Source: Microvenator marinus (lineage in GTDB: Bacteria; Myxococcota_A; Bradymonadia; Bradymonadales; Bradymonadaceae). Taken from it: a stretch of DNA of 64,000 bases. Under the pieces are notes generated by a model that saw nothing but the letters and a program-made list of their open reading frames with translations, was not told the origin of the DNA and did not search any database. Position 1 is the first letter of the stretch, and each line of letters opens with the position of its first letter. The stretch lies in assembly GCF_007993755.1 (NCBI RefSeq), contig NZ_CP042467.1, positions 1,650,001 through 1,714,000 of the forward strand, in the 5' to 3' direction. Both the position numbers and the translations under genes were made by a program. Positions 35,651 to 44,524 of this stretch are shown piece after piece.

Positions 35651-36616
35651 TTAACCTTTGCTGGCTACGATCTCGGCCTGTGCATCTGCCATATAACTTG
35701 AACGCACGAGAGGGCCGGACTCAACATGTTTAAAGCCCATGGCTTCGCCCTCGGTCTTAAACATCTCGAACTCCTCAGGCGTGACCCACCTCATCACAGG
35801 TAAGTGCCTCTTCGACGGTCTCAAGTACTGGCCGAGGTTGAGTACTTGCACACCTGCATCTACAAGGTCTTTCATCGCCTTTAGAACCTGATCGTTCGAC
35901 TCACCAAGACCCAGCATCAAGCCAGTCTTAACGAGCGAGCGGCCGTCGCGTGCCGCCTGTTCCAAGACTGCGATACTGCGGTCATATCGAGCCTGCGGCC
36001 TGACGGTACGATGCAATTCTTCCACGGTCTCAAGATTATGAGAGAAACACTCGGGAACCGCATCCAGAACCGTTTGTATATCCGATGCGACGCCCTTAAA
36101 GTCCGGAGTCAGAACTTCTACACCTGTTCCGGGACTCGCTTCGTGAATGCGCCGAATGGTTTGCGCCCAAATCTCAGCGCCTCCGTCGGGCAGATCGTCT
36201 CTGTCCACCGAAGTAATCACCACGTAATTCAGGTTTAACTTGGCAAGCGTCGTTGCGACACGTTCTGGCTCAGTCACGTCGACAGCGCCCGGGCGCCCAG
36301 TCTGGACGTCACAAAATCCGCAACTCCGCGTACAAACATTTCCCAAGATCATGATCGTCAGAGACTTTCGGCTCCAACATTCAACGATATTCGGGCACTG
36401 TCCTGATTCACAAATTGTGTGCAATCGCGCATCTTCCACCAACCTTTTAGTCTCAAAGTAGTCGGAGTTCAGGCTGAGGCGTTTTCGAATCCACCTCGGG
36501 CGCGGTCCTGCCTGGTCTTCAAGATGTTGAAGCGTAGGACGGGCTGGCCCAGAATTTCGTTGGTCACCTTTAGGCTCTACTCGTGGCTCGAGCACCGGTA
36601 ATGAGATGCGTTTCAT
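35651..36616 (-). CDS. lipA: lipoyl synthase
   Basis: The 321-residue radical-SAM enzyme inserts sulphur into octanoyl groups on lipoyl domains. GNVCTRSCGFCDV is the CxxxCxxC SAM cluster, and CESGQCPNIVEC supplies the auxiliary cluster cysteines. The start ATG at 36616 (MKRISLPV) is chosen because a longer frame has no support. It co-occurs with the lipoyl-dependent E2 at 45836. Confidence 0.95.
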   Translation of the reverse strand: MKRISLPVLEPRVEPKGDQRNSGPARPTLQHLEDQAGPRPRWIRKRLSLNSDYFETKRLVEDARLHTICESGQCPNIVECWSRKSLTIMILGNVCTRSCGFCDVQTGRPGAVDVTEPERVATTLAKLNLNYVVITSVDRDDLPDGGAEIWAQTIRRIHEASPGTGVEVLTPDFKGVASDIQTVLDAVPECFSHNLETVEELHRTVRPQARYDRSIAVLEQAARDGRSLVKTGLMLGLGESNDQVLKAMKDLVDAGVQVLNLGQYLRPSKRHLPVMRWVTPEEFEMFKTEGEAMGFKHVESGPLVRSSYMADAQAEIVASKG

Positions 36617-36724
36617 AAAAGACTCCAGAACACGGCTTGCACAAGCCGCAGGGCCTGCTACGTCTATCAGGGCCGTGTGTGCCACACAAGGGACCAAAGC
36701 GGCCCGAGGGCCAAAGAGAAAGCG

Positions 36725-39550
36725 ATGACCAAGCCAAAACATTCCACACTTCCAGACCTCCCTCAAACGAGCGCCAATGAGGACCTTCTCATTGTAGAAG
36801 GGGCCCGGGTTCACAACCTTCAGTCTGTGAGCGTCAGGATTCCGAAGCGAAAGCTCGTGGTATTCACCGGCCCGAGCGGCTCGGGAAAGTCCAGTTTGGC
36901 CTTTGACACCATCTACGCTGAGGGGCGTCGGAGGTATGTGGAGTCCATGTCGATCTACGCGCGGATGTTTTTAGGGACAGCCGAGAAGCCCGATGTAGAC
37001 CGACTGGCTGGCCTCAGCCCAGCAATCAGTATCGAACAGCAAACAACCGTGACCAATCCACGAAGCACTGTCGGTACCGTGACCGAAATCTACGACCATA
37101 TGCGTGTGCTATGGGCTCAGCTTTCGGTCTTGAAGTCTGAGGACAATTCATCGTTGACTGAATCACAGATCCTTTCCCGTCTGATCGAGCTTCCTGACGG
37201 TACAAAGTACATGCTCCTCGCCCCTTTGGTTCAGAACCGAAAGGGCGAGTTCAAGGACCTGCTGGCTAGCCTCCGGAAGGCGGGGGTTGCCCGCGCACGG
37301 ATCGACGGAGAAATCTCAGAACTCGAGTCGATCGAAAAGCTCGACCTAAAGAAGAAGCACAACATCGACGTCGTCGTGGATCGTTTGGTCGCCCGGCCCC
37401 AAGCGCGTGGACGCATCGAAGAAGCCCTGACCAACGCTCTGAGTGCTGGCGAAGGGCGTGTGATCCTCCTCATCCCCGGCGAAGGAGGCGCACAGGCACA
37501 CGAAGAGGTGTTCGTGCGGGACCAGGCGCAACGGAGCCTCAGCCACCAGAACTTCTCATTCAACAGTCCCGTAGGTTGGTGCCCTGCATGCCGCGGAATC
37601 GGCACAAGGCCCCATCTCGACCCGTCATTGCTCATCCTCAACCCCGGCCTCTCACTACTCGATGGCGCGCTCGTACCGCTCGGAAGGGAGCCTTCTCGCG
37701 AGGCAAAGTCATTCGTGCTCGTTCAAGAAGTAGAATCGATCTGGGACGACCTCTTTGAAATGCAGAACGAAGGCTTTCTCGATCTCGCGACGCCATGGAA
37801 CCAGATTGAGCCCACAGTCCAAGACCTTATCCTCAACGGTAAACGCGGCGTGTTCGCCGGGATTATCAAGCTCCTTGCGCAGCTGAGGCGGAAGTCACAA
37901 AGACAAGCCGTCAAAGACATGCTCGACGAATTCTACATCGACACACAATGCGCCGATTGCCAGGGTACGCGGCTCAATGACGAAGCATTGAAGTACACAT
38001 TTGCGGGCAAGACCATCGCCGAGATTGGTGACCTAAACCTAAACGCCGCGTACACATTCTTTGACCAAGCCAAGCTGAGCGGCCGAGACGCGACAATCGG
38101 TGAGGAATTGGTCAAGGAGATCGCGTCGCGACTCAAATTCCTTGTGGATGTGGGCCTGAGCTACCTCACCCTCAATCGCGGCACGGCCACATTGAGCGGC
38201 GGAGAGTCTCAACGAATGAGGCTCGCAAGCCAATTGGGGAGTGACCTCTCGGGAGTTCTCTACATCTTGGATGAGCCGAGTATTGGACTACATCAAAAGG
38301 ATAACGATCAACTTCTGGAAACCTTGCAGAATCTACGCGACCGGGGGAACTCGATCATCGTTGTGGAGCACGACAGGGAAACCATGGAACGCGCCGACTT
38401 TTTGGTCGACTTCGGCCCTGGAGCGGGGCGAAACGGTGGTGAAATTGTTGCCGCAGGAAAACCCGAAGATGTGATCAACACTGCGGGATCCATCACGGGA
38501 GATTACTTAGCCGGCCGAAGAAGCCTCGAGACACCCAAGAAGAGACGTAAAGGAACGGGCAAGAAGCTGAGCGTCAAAGGGGCGACACACCACAACCTCA
38601 AGTCCGTCGACGTCGAGATCCCGCTTGGGACCTTCACATGCGTGACCGGAGTCTCTGGGGCGGGAAAGAGCTCGCTTGTTAACGAGATCATTCTTCCTGC
38701 GGTAGCGCGTCACGTCTTCTGGAAGCACCGTACCGTGGGTGCTCATGAGAGCATTTCGGGTCTCGAGAATTTCGATAAGATCGTTGAGATCGATCAGTCG
38801 CCTATCGGACGAACGCCGCGCTCCAATCCCGCGACCTACACCAAAGTCTTCGATCTGATCCGTCAGGTGTTCTCGAATCTGCCCGACGCCAAAGTATATG
38901 GATTCTCGCCTGGGAGGTTTTCCTTCAACGTGGCCGGCGGGCGCTGCGAAGAGTGTCAGGGCGCGGGCGTCAAGAAGGTGGAAATGGGCTTTCTGGCTGA
39001 CGTCTGGGTACCGTGCGACCTCTGTCATGGCCAGCGATTCAACTCCACAACGTTGATGGTCCGTTACAAGGGCAAGTCTATTTCCGATGTCCTCAACATG
39101 ACCGTGGCGGAGGCAGCAGAGTTTTTTGCGGCTCAACCGAAGATTTCACGAGTTCTGGAAACCCTTCTCGATGTGGGACTCGACTATATCCAGCTTGGGC
39201 AAAGCTCGACCACTCTCTCTGGCGGAGAGGCCCAGCGCATCAAGCTGTCACGTGAGTTGGCCAAGATCGCTACAGGCAACACCCTCTACATTTTGGATGA
39301 ACCGAGTACCGGCCTTCATTTTGACGATATTCGCCGTCTCCTCGGGGTTGTCGATCAGCTTGTGGATGCGGGAAATACTGTGCTGATGATCGAGCACAAT
39401 TTGGACATCATCAAGGCTGCAGACTACGTCATCGACATGGGGCCCGATGGAGGAGAAGCGGGAGGCGAGGTTGTCGCTCAGGGTATCCCAGAGCAAGTTG
39501 CCCGTGTGGCCAAAAGCTACACGGGCAATTATCTCAAAGATGTGTTGTGA
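36725..39550 (+). CDS. uvrA: UvrA-like excinuclease ABC subunit A, altered zinc site
   Basis: The 941-residue protein has two ABC ATPase modules: Walker A GPSGSGKSS and GVSGAGKSS, signatures LSGGESQRMRLASQL and LSGGEAQRIKLS, and Walker B ILDEPSIGLH/ILDEPSTGLH. The UvrB-binding region (RKGEFKDLLASLRKAGVARARIDGEI) is present. The C-terminal zinc finger is complete (CEECQGAG...CDLCHGQR). The first zinc finger lacks its N-terminal CxxC pair; only CPAC remains. It is thus a divergent UvrA or paralogue. Its neighbours on both sides are on the minus strand, so it stands alone. Confidence 0.9.
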   Translation: MTKPKHSTLPDLPQTSANEDLLIVEGARVHNLQSVSVRIPKRKLVVFTGPSGSGKSSLAFDTIYAEGRRRYVESMSIYARMFLGTAEKPDVDRLAGLSPAISIEQQTTVTNPRSTVGTVTEIYDHMRVLWAQLSVLKSEDNSSLTESQILSRLIELPDGTKYMLLAPLVQNRKGEFKDLLASLRKAGVARARIDGEISELESIEKLDLKKKHNIDVVVDRLVARPQARGRIEEALTNALSAGEGRVILLIPGEGGAQAHEEVFVRDQAQRSLSHQNFSFNSPVGWCPACRGIGTRPHLDPSLLILNPGLSLLDGALVPLGREPSREAKSFVLVQEVESIWDDLFEMQNEGFLDLATPWNQIEPTVQDLILNGKRGVFAGIIKLLAQLRRKSQRQAVKDMLDEFYIDTQCADCQGTRLNDEALKYTFAGKTIAEIGDLNLNAAYTFFDQAKLSGRDATIGEELVKEIASRLKFLVDVGLSYLTLNRGTATLSGGESQRMRLASQLGSDLSGVLYILDEPSIGLHQKDNDQLLETLQNLRDRGNSIIVVEHDRETMERADFLVDFGPGAGRNGGEIVAAGKPEDVINTAGSITGDYLAGRRSLETPKKRRKGTGKKLSVKGATHHNLKSVDVEIPLGTFTCVTGVSGAGKSSLVNEIILPAVARHVFWKHRTVGAHESISGLENFDKIVEIDQSPIGRTPRSNPATYTKVFDLIRQVFSNLPDAKVYGFSPGRFSFNVAGGRCEECQGAGVKKVEMGFLADVWVPCDLCHGQRFNSTTLMVRYKGKSISDVLNMTVAEAAEFFAAQPKISRVLETLLDVGLDYIQLGQSSTTLSGGEAQRIKLSRELAKIATGNTLYILDEPSTGLHFDDIRRLLGVVDQLVDAGNTVLMIEHNLDIIKAADYVIDMGPDGGEAGGEVVAQGIPEQVARVAKSYTGNYLKDVL

Positions 39551-39568
39551 AAGCAGCGGAGGCTGATC

Positions 39569-39832
39569 TCAGAAAGACCGAGAGGTCTCTCGTCGCGAGT
39601 CTTTACGACGCTGGCGCTCAGCTTCGCGGGTCTTACGACGCTTAGCCACGCTTGGCTTTTCGTAATACTTTCGGCGCTTCACCTCGCGGTTAACACCTTC
39701 GCGGCCGATCTCGCGCTTGAGCGAATTCAAAGCGCGATTCACGTTATTGTCGATCACGGGCACTTCAATCGGCCCCAACGTACTTTCTTCTCTTTTGCGA
39801 CGAGGACGTCGCATATCACGTTGTTCTTCCAT
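39569..39832 (-). CDS. rpsU: 30S ribosomal protein S21-like
   Basis: The 87-residue basic product contains VPVIDNNVNRALNSLKREIGREGVNREVKRRKYYEKPSVAKRRKTREAER, close to the S21 consensus (VIDNxPFExALRRFKR...YEKPS). The N-terminus (MEEQRDMRRPRRKREESTLGPI) is about 20 residues longer than usual. It is 13 bases downstream of the restriction-like gene, an unusual operon partner. Confidence 0.85.
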   Translation of the reverse strand: MEEQRDMRRPRRKREESTLGPIEVPVIDNNVNRALNSLKREIGREGVNREVKRRKYYEKPSVAKRRKTREAERQRRKDSRRETSRSF

Positions 39833-39845
39833 CTCAATTCCCTAA

Positions 39846-40538
39846 TTAGTGCAGGAGTCGGTGAACCAAGGGTTCCTGCGATTCAAAGCCACCCAAACCT
39901 TCTGGGCTAAAGATGGTCCAGAAGTACTTAAATTGATTCAAGTCGCCCGAAAGCAGTGCTTCCATGAGGTTGACTTGGAAGTAGGTCGAGAAGAGACCAG
40001 AAGTTTCACGGTGGTAAAGCCGCCACTCTTGGCCATTCGTCAAGATACCCCAGTTGACCCCGGTCGAACGGATGATGCGATCGATGTCGTAGGCTGGGTT
40101 GTTTGGACCTTCGTGTGAGGACTCGTATTCGTCCAAGGAAGCATCCCAAGGAAGGCAACGCACAACACCGAGAGCCTGCGAGAAGAACTCGCGCTCGCCT
40201 CGGTGATTCAAGGCGTTGCGGAAGTCATCACCGTTGTAGAAGAGGGTGAAATCAGGACGAGCAGACTCGTCACCACCTGGAGGTTGCTCGGCGATGCTGA
40301 ACGTGAATCCAAGGTAACGGAATACGGCGCTGACCCAGTGGTACTGAGTCTCAAGCTCACTGAGCTGCTTGCCTTCTTCCATTTCCTCGAACAATTGCTC
40401 ACGGCGATTGTTGAGTTCCAAAAGTGCGTGTCGCACTTCGTCGATGCGCGATGCGCCCCATTCAGCGGTATTGCCGATTTCAGAAAGGCCTTGCTCTTCG
40501 AACAATTGGCCGTGGTTTCGAAACACTTGTTCCGACAT
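39846..40538 (-). CDS. nuclease-like protein with ruined PD-(D/E)xK site
   Basis: The 230-residue protein matches the N-terminal nuclease domain of type IIG/Eco57I-like restriction enzymes: YLGFTFSIAEQ, RPDFTLFYNG (PD at 95-96), VNWGILTNGQEWRLYHRETS and a FKYFW tail. The ExK that should follow (for example GEAKRWD) is replaced: VVRCLPWD, with Arg127 and Leu129 in the E and K positions. No methylase or specificity domain follows. It is thus a stand-alone, probably inactive domain. A binding role or a decoy/regulatory function is possible. It lies in an operon with rpsU. Confidence 0.6.
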   Translation of the reverse strand: MSEQVFRNHGQLFEEQGLSEIGNTAEWGASRIDEVRHALLELNNRREQLFEEMEEGKQLSELETQYHWVSAVFRYLGFTFSIAEQPPGGDESARPDFTLFYNGDDFRNALNHRGEREFFSQALGVVRCLPWDASLDEYESSHEGPNNPAYDIDRIIRSTGVNWGILTNGQEWRLYHRETSGLFSTYFQVNLMEALLSGDLNQFKYFWTIFSPEGLGGFESQEPLVHRLLH

Positions 40539-40665
40539 GATCTCTCCGGTGTTGCGGCCAGCGGCCGTCTAGCAAATTCTTTTAAAGTTGATGCAATTTG
40601 GACGCTTTACGCCCGCCTCAAACAGGCGCGGCAATATAGGGTCGAGCTCTAAACCTGTCAAGCGT

Positions 40666-41151
40666 TCATTCGTCGGACTCTAAATCCGCGTAAAGTTCGA
40701 GCAATCCTCGCTCATCGAGCATCTGAGAATTGTAGTTCCCCCAGATGTTGTTGATCGCCACAAGCTCGCCCGCCTTGAGTTTTGGAGTGAGGTAGATCGC
40801 ATAGTATTTACCGCCCTCCTCTGTCTTCATTCCTGGAATAATATCAAGCTTTGCCCCGCTCGAAGGTACGGTGAGTTCGCAAGGCACACCCTCTTTGAAG
40901 GCGACCTCAGAAACCTTGCTTGAGTCCCCGTAGAACGGGCTCAAAACCACATCCTCCACAAGGTCACCCTGACGAACACGAACTTTAACGCCGGGTTCAC
41001 CCGAAAACTTCGGACCATCATGATCGATAAGATCTTCACCATTGGGGCCGAAGGCCTGGGTGACGACCATCACAAGTCCCGAGTCGTTCAAGGGCTTGAG
41101 ACGTGTATGGGTATCATTTCTTTCGAATGGGTTTTGTGTGTCGTTCGACAT
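40666..41151 (-). CDS. hypothetical cytoplasmic protein
   Basis: I do not recognise this 161-residue protein. It has no signal peptide or membrane segment. Beta-rich segments (VKVRVRQGDLVEDVVLSPFYG, PCELTVPSSGAKLDIIPGM, YYAIYLTPKLKAGELVAINNIWG) suggest a small beta-barrel; an acidic tail (LYADLESDE) follows. It lies between the nuclease-like gene and the lipoprotein at 41232, in the same orientation, but with 80- to 130-base gaps on both sides. Confidence 0.5.
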   Translation of the reverse strand: MSNDTQNPFERNDTHTRLKPLNDSGLVMVVTQAFGPNGEDLIDHDGPKFSGEPGVKVRVRQGDLVEDVVLSPFYGDSSKVSEVAFKEGVPCELTVPSSGAKLDIIPGMKTEEGGKYYAIYLTPKLKAGELVAINNIWGNYNSQMLDERGLLELYADLESDE

Positions 41152-41231
41152 GAGCTCTTACCTCGGGCGCTGTCCATTGCTCAAATGGCATACCCTATCG
41201 TTTCACCCATGACAACGTTTTGATTGTGTTC

Positions 41232-41978
41232 TCATGGCGAACAAGTAGCCGCAGGACAATTCCCTCGAATCTCACGGTACTCTTTTCCTGACTCCATAAG
41301 GTCTAGCGCCCCTCGACATTCGGCCATGGCCGCTTTAGAAGCCGTCTCTTTAGAATCATGCACGCCCCACCCGCAAACCATATCGTCCTCGCCCTGGCAC
41401 ACAGCCCTTCCATCCACGATCGGGCAGACCGACACGCAGGACATACACTGATATCCTGAGGGTTTGGCTTTCGGTGGAGCCTTCCGTGAGGCCTCGACCT
41501 CCCTTCTTAATGCCTCTACTTCTTCCCTCGCCGAGACAATTCCAGACTCACGAGCCAGCAGATCGGCGCGTACACTTTCATTCCTCTTCTCGACCTCAAA
41601 TTCGCGTTTTGCGAGTTCTGCGTACTTTGATTCCACCTCAGCTTCCCTTCTACTGAGCTCCGCCTCGCGAAGGCGAAGTTCTCTTTCGCGACTTTCAAAC
41701 TCAGCCATATCCACAGCTGAAACCGGGGGATCCGTGGTTTTGGTCACATCGGTGGTTGGGTCTAGAGGATCGGGCTCAACCGGATCAGGTTCAACTGGAT
41801 CGGGCTCAACCGTGCCGGTTGTATCAACCCGAACAGCCTTCTCCATAGCCACGAAGTAAAAGGGATCCTCAGATGGCGGAGGAGGACGACCGATCAAATC
41901 GTCCGCTGGCCTCTTCTTCTCGGCCTCTGGCGCCGCACAACCCGCCAGAATCAATACTAACACGATAAGTCTATTCAT
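41232..41978 (-). CDS. lipoprotein with coiled coil and Cys-rich tail
   Basis: The ATG at 41978 gives MNRLIVLVLILAGC, a lipobox, in preference to a longer frame. Three VEPDP repeats (41767-41811) and DPLDPTTDVTKTTDPP form a Pro/Asp-rich spacer. A long coiled coil (about residues 95-165, for example FESRERELRLREAELSRREAEVESKYAELAKREFEVE) follows, then a Cys-rich end (CMSCVSVCPIVDGRAVC...CGWG). It overlaps the GtrA gene by eight bases, so they are coupled. Role unknown; perhaps spans the periplasm. Confidence 0.65.
   Translation of the reverse strand: MNRLIVLVLILAGCAAPEAEKKRPADDLIGRPPPPSEDPFYFVAMEKAVRVDTTGTVEPDPVEPDPVEPDPLDPTTDVTKTTDPPVSAVDMAEFESRERELRLREAELSRREAEVESKYAELAKREFEVEKRNESVRADLLARESGIVSAREEVEALRREVEASRKAPPKAKPSGYQCMSCVSVCPIVDGRAVCQGEDDMVCGWGVHDSKETASKAAMAECRGALDLMESGKEYREIRGNCPAATCSP
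41767..41811 (-). repeat. three 15-bp repeats encoding VEPDP
   Basis: Three 15-base units (41767-41781, 41782-41796, 41797-41811) differ at a few positions and encode a five-residue VEPDP repeat in the lipoprotein spacer. Confidence 0.75.
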
Positions 41979-42432
41979 CCTTGAACGTCCAAAGGTGTGA
42001 CACAGCCAAGTTGATCGCCATACCAGCAGCGATCCCGCTAAGCAATGCTGCGTCGGGTGAGACGTCATGCCTCAAAAAACGCATATCTAAATGTTGCCAG
42101 ACAAACTCGTAGCTTAGGGATGTTAGGGCCAATTGAACGCCACCCGCAATAGACGCGGTCAGATAGTATTTGCCGAGGCGATGCCACCAACGCCCCGCCC
42201 CCTTGATGCGGTCTCCCCAGGTCCAACGGTCATTGAGGAGGAAATTTGTGAAGATGCTCACCACAACACCAACGAGATTGGCCGCAAAAATCTTGGCATC
42301 CATGCGGATAAAATCGCCCAAAAGCCAGAGCATGACTCGAAAGACCACAAGATTTACGACTACCCCAGACCCACCAACGACTCCAAACTTCAAGAGTCGA
42401 TACACCCGCCGTTTAAGCGTCAGAGAATCCAT
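41971..42432 (-). CDS. GtrA-family membrane protein
   Basis: The 153-residue protein has four membrane segments in the GtrA pattern: FGVVGGSGVVVNLVVFRVMLWLL, FAANLVGVVVSIFTNFLLNDRWTW, YYLTASIAGGVQLALTSLSYE and LLSGIAAGMAINLAVSHLWTF. Family members act in flipping or loading of prenyl-linked sugars for cell-surface polysaccharide. The stop overlaps the next lipoprotein gene. It lies directly downstream of the GNAT gene by six bases. Confidence 0.8.
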   Translation of the reverse strand: MDSLTLKRRVYRLLKFGVVGGSGVVVNLVVFRVMLWLLGDFIRMDAKIFAANLVGVVVSIFTNFLLNDRWTWGDRIKGAGRWWHRLGKYYLTASIAGGVQLALTSLSYEFVWQHLDMRFLRHDVSPDAALLSGIAAGMAINLAVSHLWTFKDE

Positions 42433-42438
42433 TTGAGC

Positions 42439-43326
42439 TCACGAGGTCGCAACAAAAACTGTCTCATACGCGCTGTGGCGCGCAAAGCCAATCTTCTCGT
42501 AAACACGTATCGCCGAATCATTTTCGTCGTTTACGTAGAGCGTGACGCGTGGATAACCCCGCTCGAATAGAGCCAAACAGAGGTCCCGTAGAGCTCGCGT
42601 CGCGATTCCCTGCCCTCGTAGAGCCGGCGGTGTATAGACGCCCGAGATTTGCGCTCCGTAGGAGCTCTGGGCGGAGATATCCGCCTTGAAGAGTAATCGT
42701 CGCCTCTCATTAAACCACACCCAGGTTCTCTCGGAAGAGATTCGATGCTCCACATGTCGCCTAAAGTGTCGTGCATCTCGCTCAAGCGGGTCTTCAAGCG
42801 TCTCTTCGGCATGCATTCGTGCCGATGCCAAAAAGACAGCATCAATATCAAAGGAGTTGGCCAGCGTGATCTCAGTGGTTGTGCCCCAGTCCTGGCTCAA
42901 AAATGCATCCCGCTCCAAGACGTAGAGCGTTTGATTTCGGTCCAGACGCGCAGCCAAACCGCCCCTGGTATAGGCGTTCCAAAACGGTGAAACACAACGT
43001 CTCGACGAAACCACGTGTTCGAGCACCACCCCACGACGCACAAAGTCCTCGCCAAAATGAGAGGACCATTCCGCGTCTAAAGAGTCCAGGAGTACAAGTC
43101 TCTTCGCCACCACTAGCGCAATTGCACTGAGTACACCCTCCACCTCAAGCGCAAGGAACTCGAAGAGATCCGACTGAGACGGCGGTGCCGTCCCGAAGTT
43201 TTCCGCCCATGAAAGCATGAAGAGATTTTCGACTGGATCGCGTTCCAAAAAGCTTTTCAGAAGTTCATCCTGGCCACGACCGATGCGCCGAATCGTGGTT
43301 TGGGATGGTTGAAACGCGGCGGTCAT
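42439..43326 (-). CDS. GNAT-family N-acetyltransferase
   Basis: The 295-residue protein ends in a GNAT domain: acetyl-CoA loop motif QISGVYTPPALRGQGIATRALRDLCLALFERGYPRVTLYVNDENDSAIRVYEKIGF, with the R/QxxGxG/A signature RGQGIA. The first 150 residues are a different, less conserved domain. Substrate unknown. The stop is six bases from the GtrA start, and the start six bases from the coiled-coil gene upstream. Confidence 0.8.
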   Translation of the reverse strand: MTAAFQPSQTTIRRIGRGQDELLKSFLERDPVENLFMLSWAENFGTAPPSQSDLFEFLALEVEGVLSAIALVVAKRLVLLDSLDAEWSSHFGEDFVRRGVVLEHVVSSRRCVSPFWNAYTRGGLAARLDRNQTLYVLERDAFLSQDWGTTTEITLANSFDIDAVFLASARMHAEETLEDPLERDARHFRRHVEHRISSERTWVWFNERRRLLFKADISAQSSYGAQISGVYTPPALRGQGIATRALRDLCLALFERGYPRVTLYVNDENDSAIRVYEKIGFARHSAYETVFVATS

Positions 43327-43332
43327 TCGTGA

Positions 43333-44157
43333 TCAAAGGGCAAATGGATCGTCAGCACTCTCGAGAAGCTTCTCAAGTTCGCTGGCCTTCTTATTTGCCT
43401 TGCGTCCTACGGCATCTGTCTTAGCCTTCGGCGCCGATGTTGCCTTGGGCCGACTCGTACTTGCGGAACGTGTCGATCTGCGAGACGTTCGTTTCGGCTC
43501 CTCTTCCACTTCTGCTTCAGGTTCGGCCTTGGGGATCAAAGTAAAGCCGCGCTCCACCATCGCCACCTGAACCGTTTTAGGCGAATAGACAACTTTAGAG
43601 TACGGCGTTGCGTCCGGCTCGTAGCCACCACTCGCGATCGCAAAGATTGCTACACCAGCCACAAGCAGGGCCGCGAAACCTGCCGCGATCAGCTTGACGG
43701 GTGCACTATTGTTGTTTGCAGCTACTGTCGGTTGATTAGGCTGCGCTTCGGATGCCACACGCGCTTGCGCTGCAGCTTTTCGAGCCTCGGCCATCGCTTG
43801 CTCTTCGAGCTCTCTCTGCCTACGGGCTTCTTCTTCACGCTGCTTGGTAGCCTCGATTTCGGGGTCTACCCATTCACCGCGCTCTTTGAGCTCTTCGATC
43901 TTGAGCGCCTGCATTTTTTGAGTTCTACGCTCCGCATTCAAACTTTGGCGCTCGAGCTCTGCTGAGATTCGCGCCTCCGCCTCTTGGCGTTTTCGCTCCT
44001 CCTCTTGCGCCTTTCGCCTGCGCTCTTCTTCTTCTCTGGCCTGGATTTCACGCTGGATCCTTTCTTCCTCAGCACGAGCATCCATCTCGGTTTCGTCCAG
44101 AATCCCGGCGAGCAAATCTCCCGCATCGTCGTCGCTAGCCCACTTTCTCTTGCTCAC
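43333..44157 (-). CDS. coiled-coil membrane protein
   Basis: The 274-residue protein has a long charged helical region (residues about 25-145, rich in EEER/REEEARRQ repeats), one transmembrane segment (LIAAGFAALLVAGVAIFAIASGG), then a basic Ser/Lys/Arg tail (SRRSTRSASTSRPKATSAPKAK). I do not recognise a family. The start is a GTG at 44157, next to a 367-base gene-free stretch. It may link cytoplasm and periplasm structurally. Confidence 0.6.
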   Translation of the reverse strand: MSKRKWASDDDAGDLLAGILDETEMDARAEEERIQREIQAREEEERRRKAQEEERKRQEAEARISAELERQSLNAERRTQKMQALKIEELKERGEWVDPEIEATKQREEEARRQRELEEQAMAEARKAAAQARVASEAQPNQPTVAANNNSAPVKLIAAGFAALLVAGVAIFAIASGGYEPDATPYSKVVYSPKTVQVAMVERGFTLIPKAEPEAEVEEEPKRTSRRSTRSASTSRPKATSAPKAKTDAVGRKANKKASELEKLLESADDPFAL

Positions 44158-44524
44158 GTCCGCACCTCTTTACTATTGCTGTCCGAGTGTTTCATCGTCG
44201 ATGAGTATAGGGACAGCGAACTCAATACTCAACCCGCGTCTGCTAGTTTTCAGAACGGGCGCCGAGTGTTTTGGATCTAAAGGCGTTCACAAGAAACAAC
44301 TTCGCCCCCGAAGAAGGGGGCGAGTCGTCTAGTTCACGGTGCTTATAAGATAGGATCTTATGGAAGGAATCTGGAAGGATTCTGAAGATATGGGGTAGGA
44401 ATTAGTAGGACACCGTGTTTTTGAGTCACTTGATGCAAGCCTTCCTTGCATGTCTATATAGATGTCCCAATATGAACGAAGATTCATTCTGATGTGTGCC
44501 AATTATGTGCAAAAGCTCAACAAG
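44158..44524. other. 367-base gene-free stretch with structured sequence
   Basis: No ORF supports a gene here. The stretch holds a GC-rich hairpin TCGCCCCC/GGGGGCGA (44302-44309 with 44316-44323), a hairpin ATAAGAT/ATCTTAT (44345-44361), a long-range pair CACGGTG/CACCGTG (44335-44341 with 44411-44417) followed by five T in the plus direction, 11-bp direct repeats (44361-44382) and a hairpin ATGCAAG/CTTGCAT (44433-44451). These suggest a structured RNA or leader, not tested. Confidence 0.45.
44361..44382 (+). repeat. 11-bp tandem direct repeat
   Basis: TGGAAGGAATC (44361-44371) is followed immediately by TGGAAGGATTC (44372-44382), one mismatch in eleven. One turn per unit is compatible with a protein-binding array, but no nearby promoter is clear. 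Confidence 0.4.
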
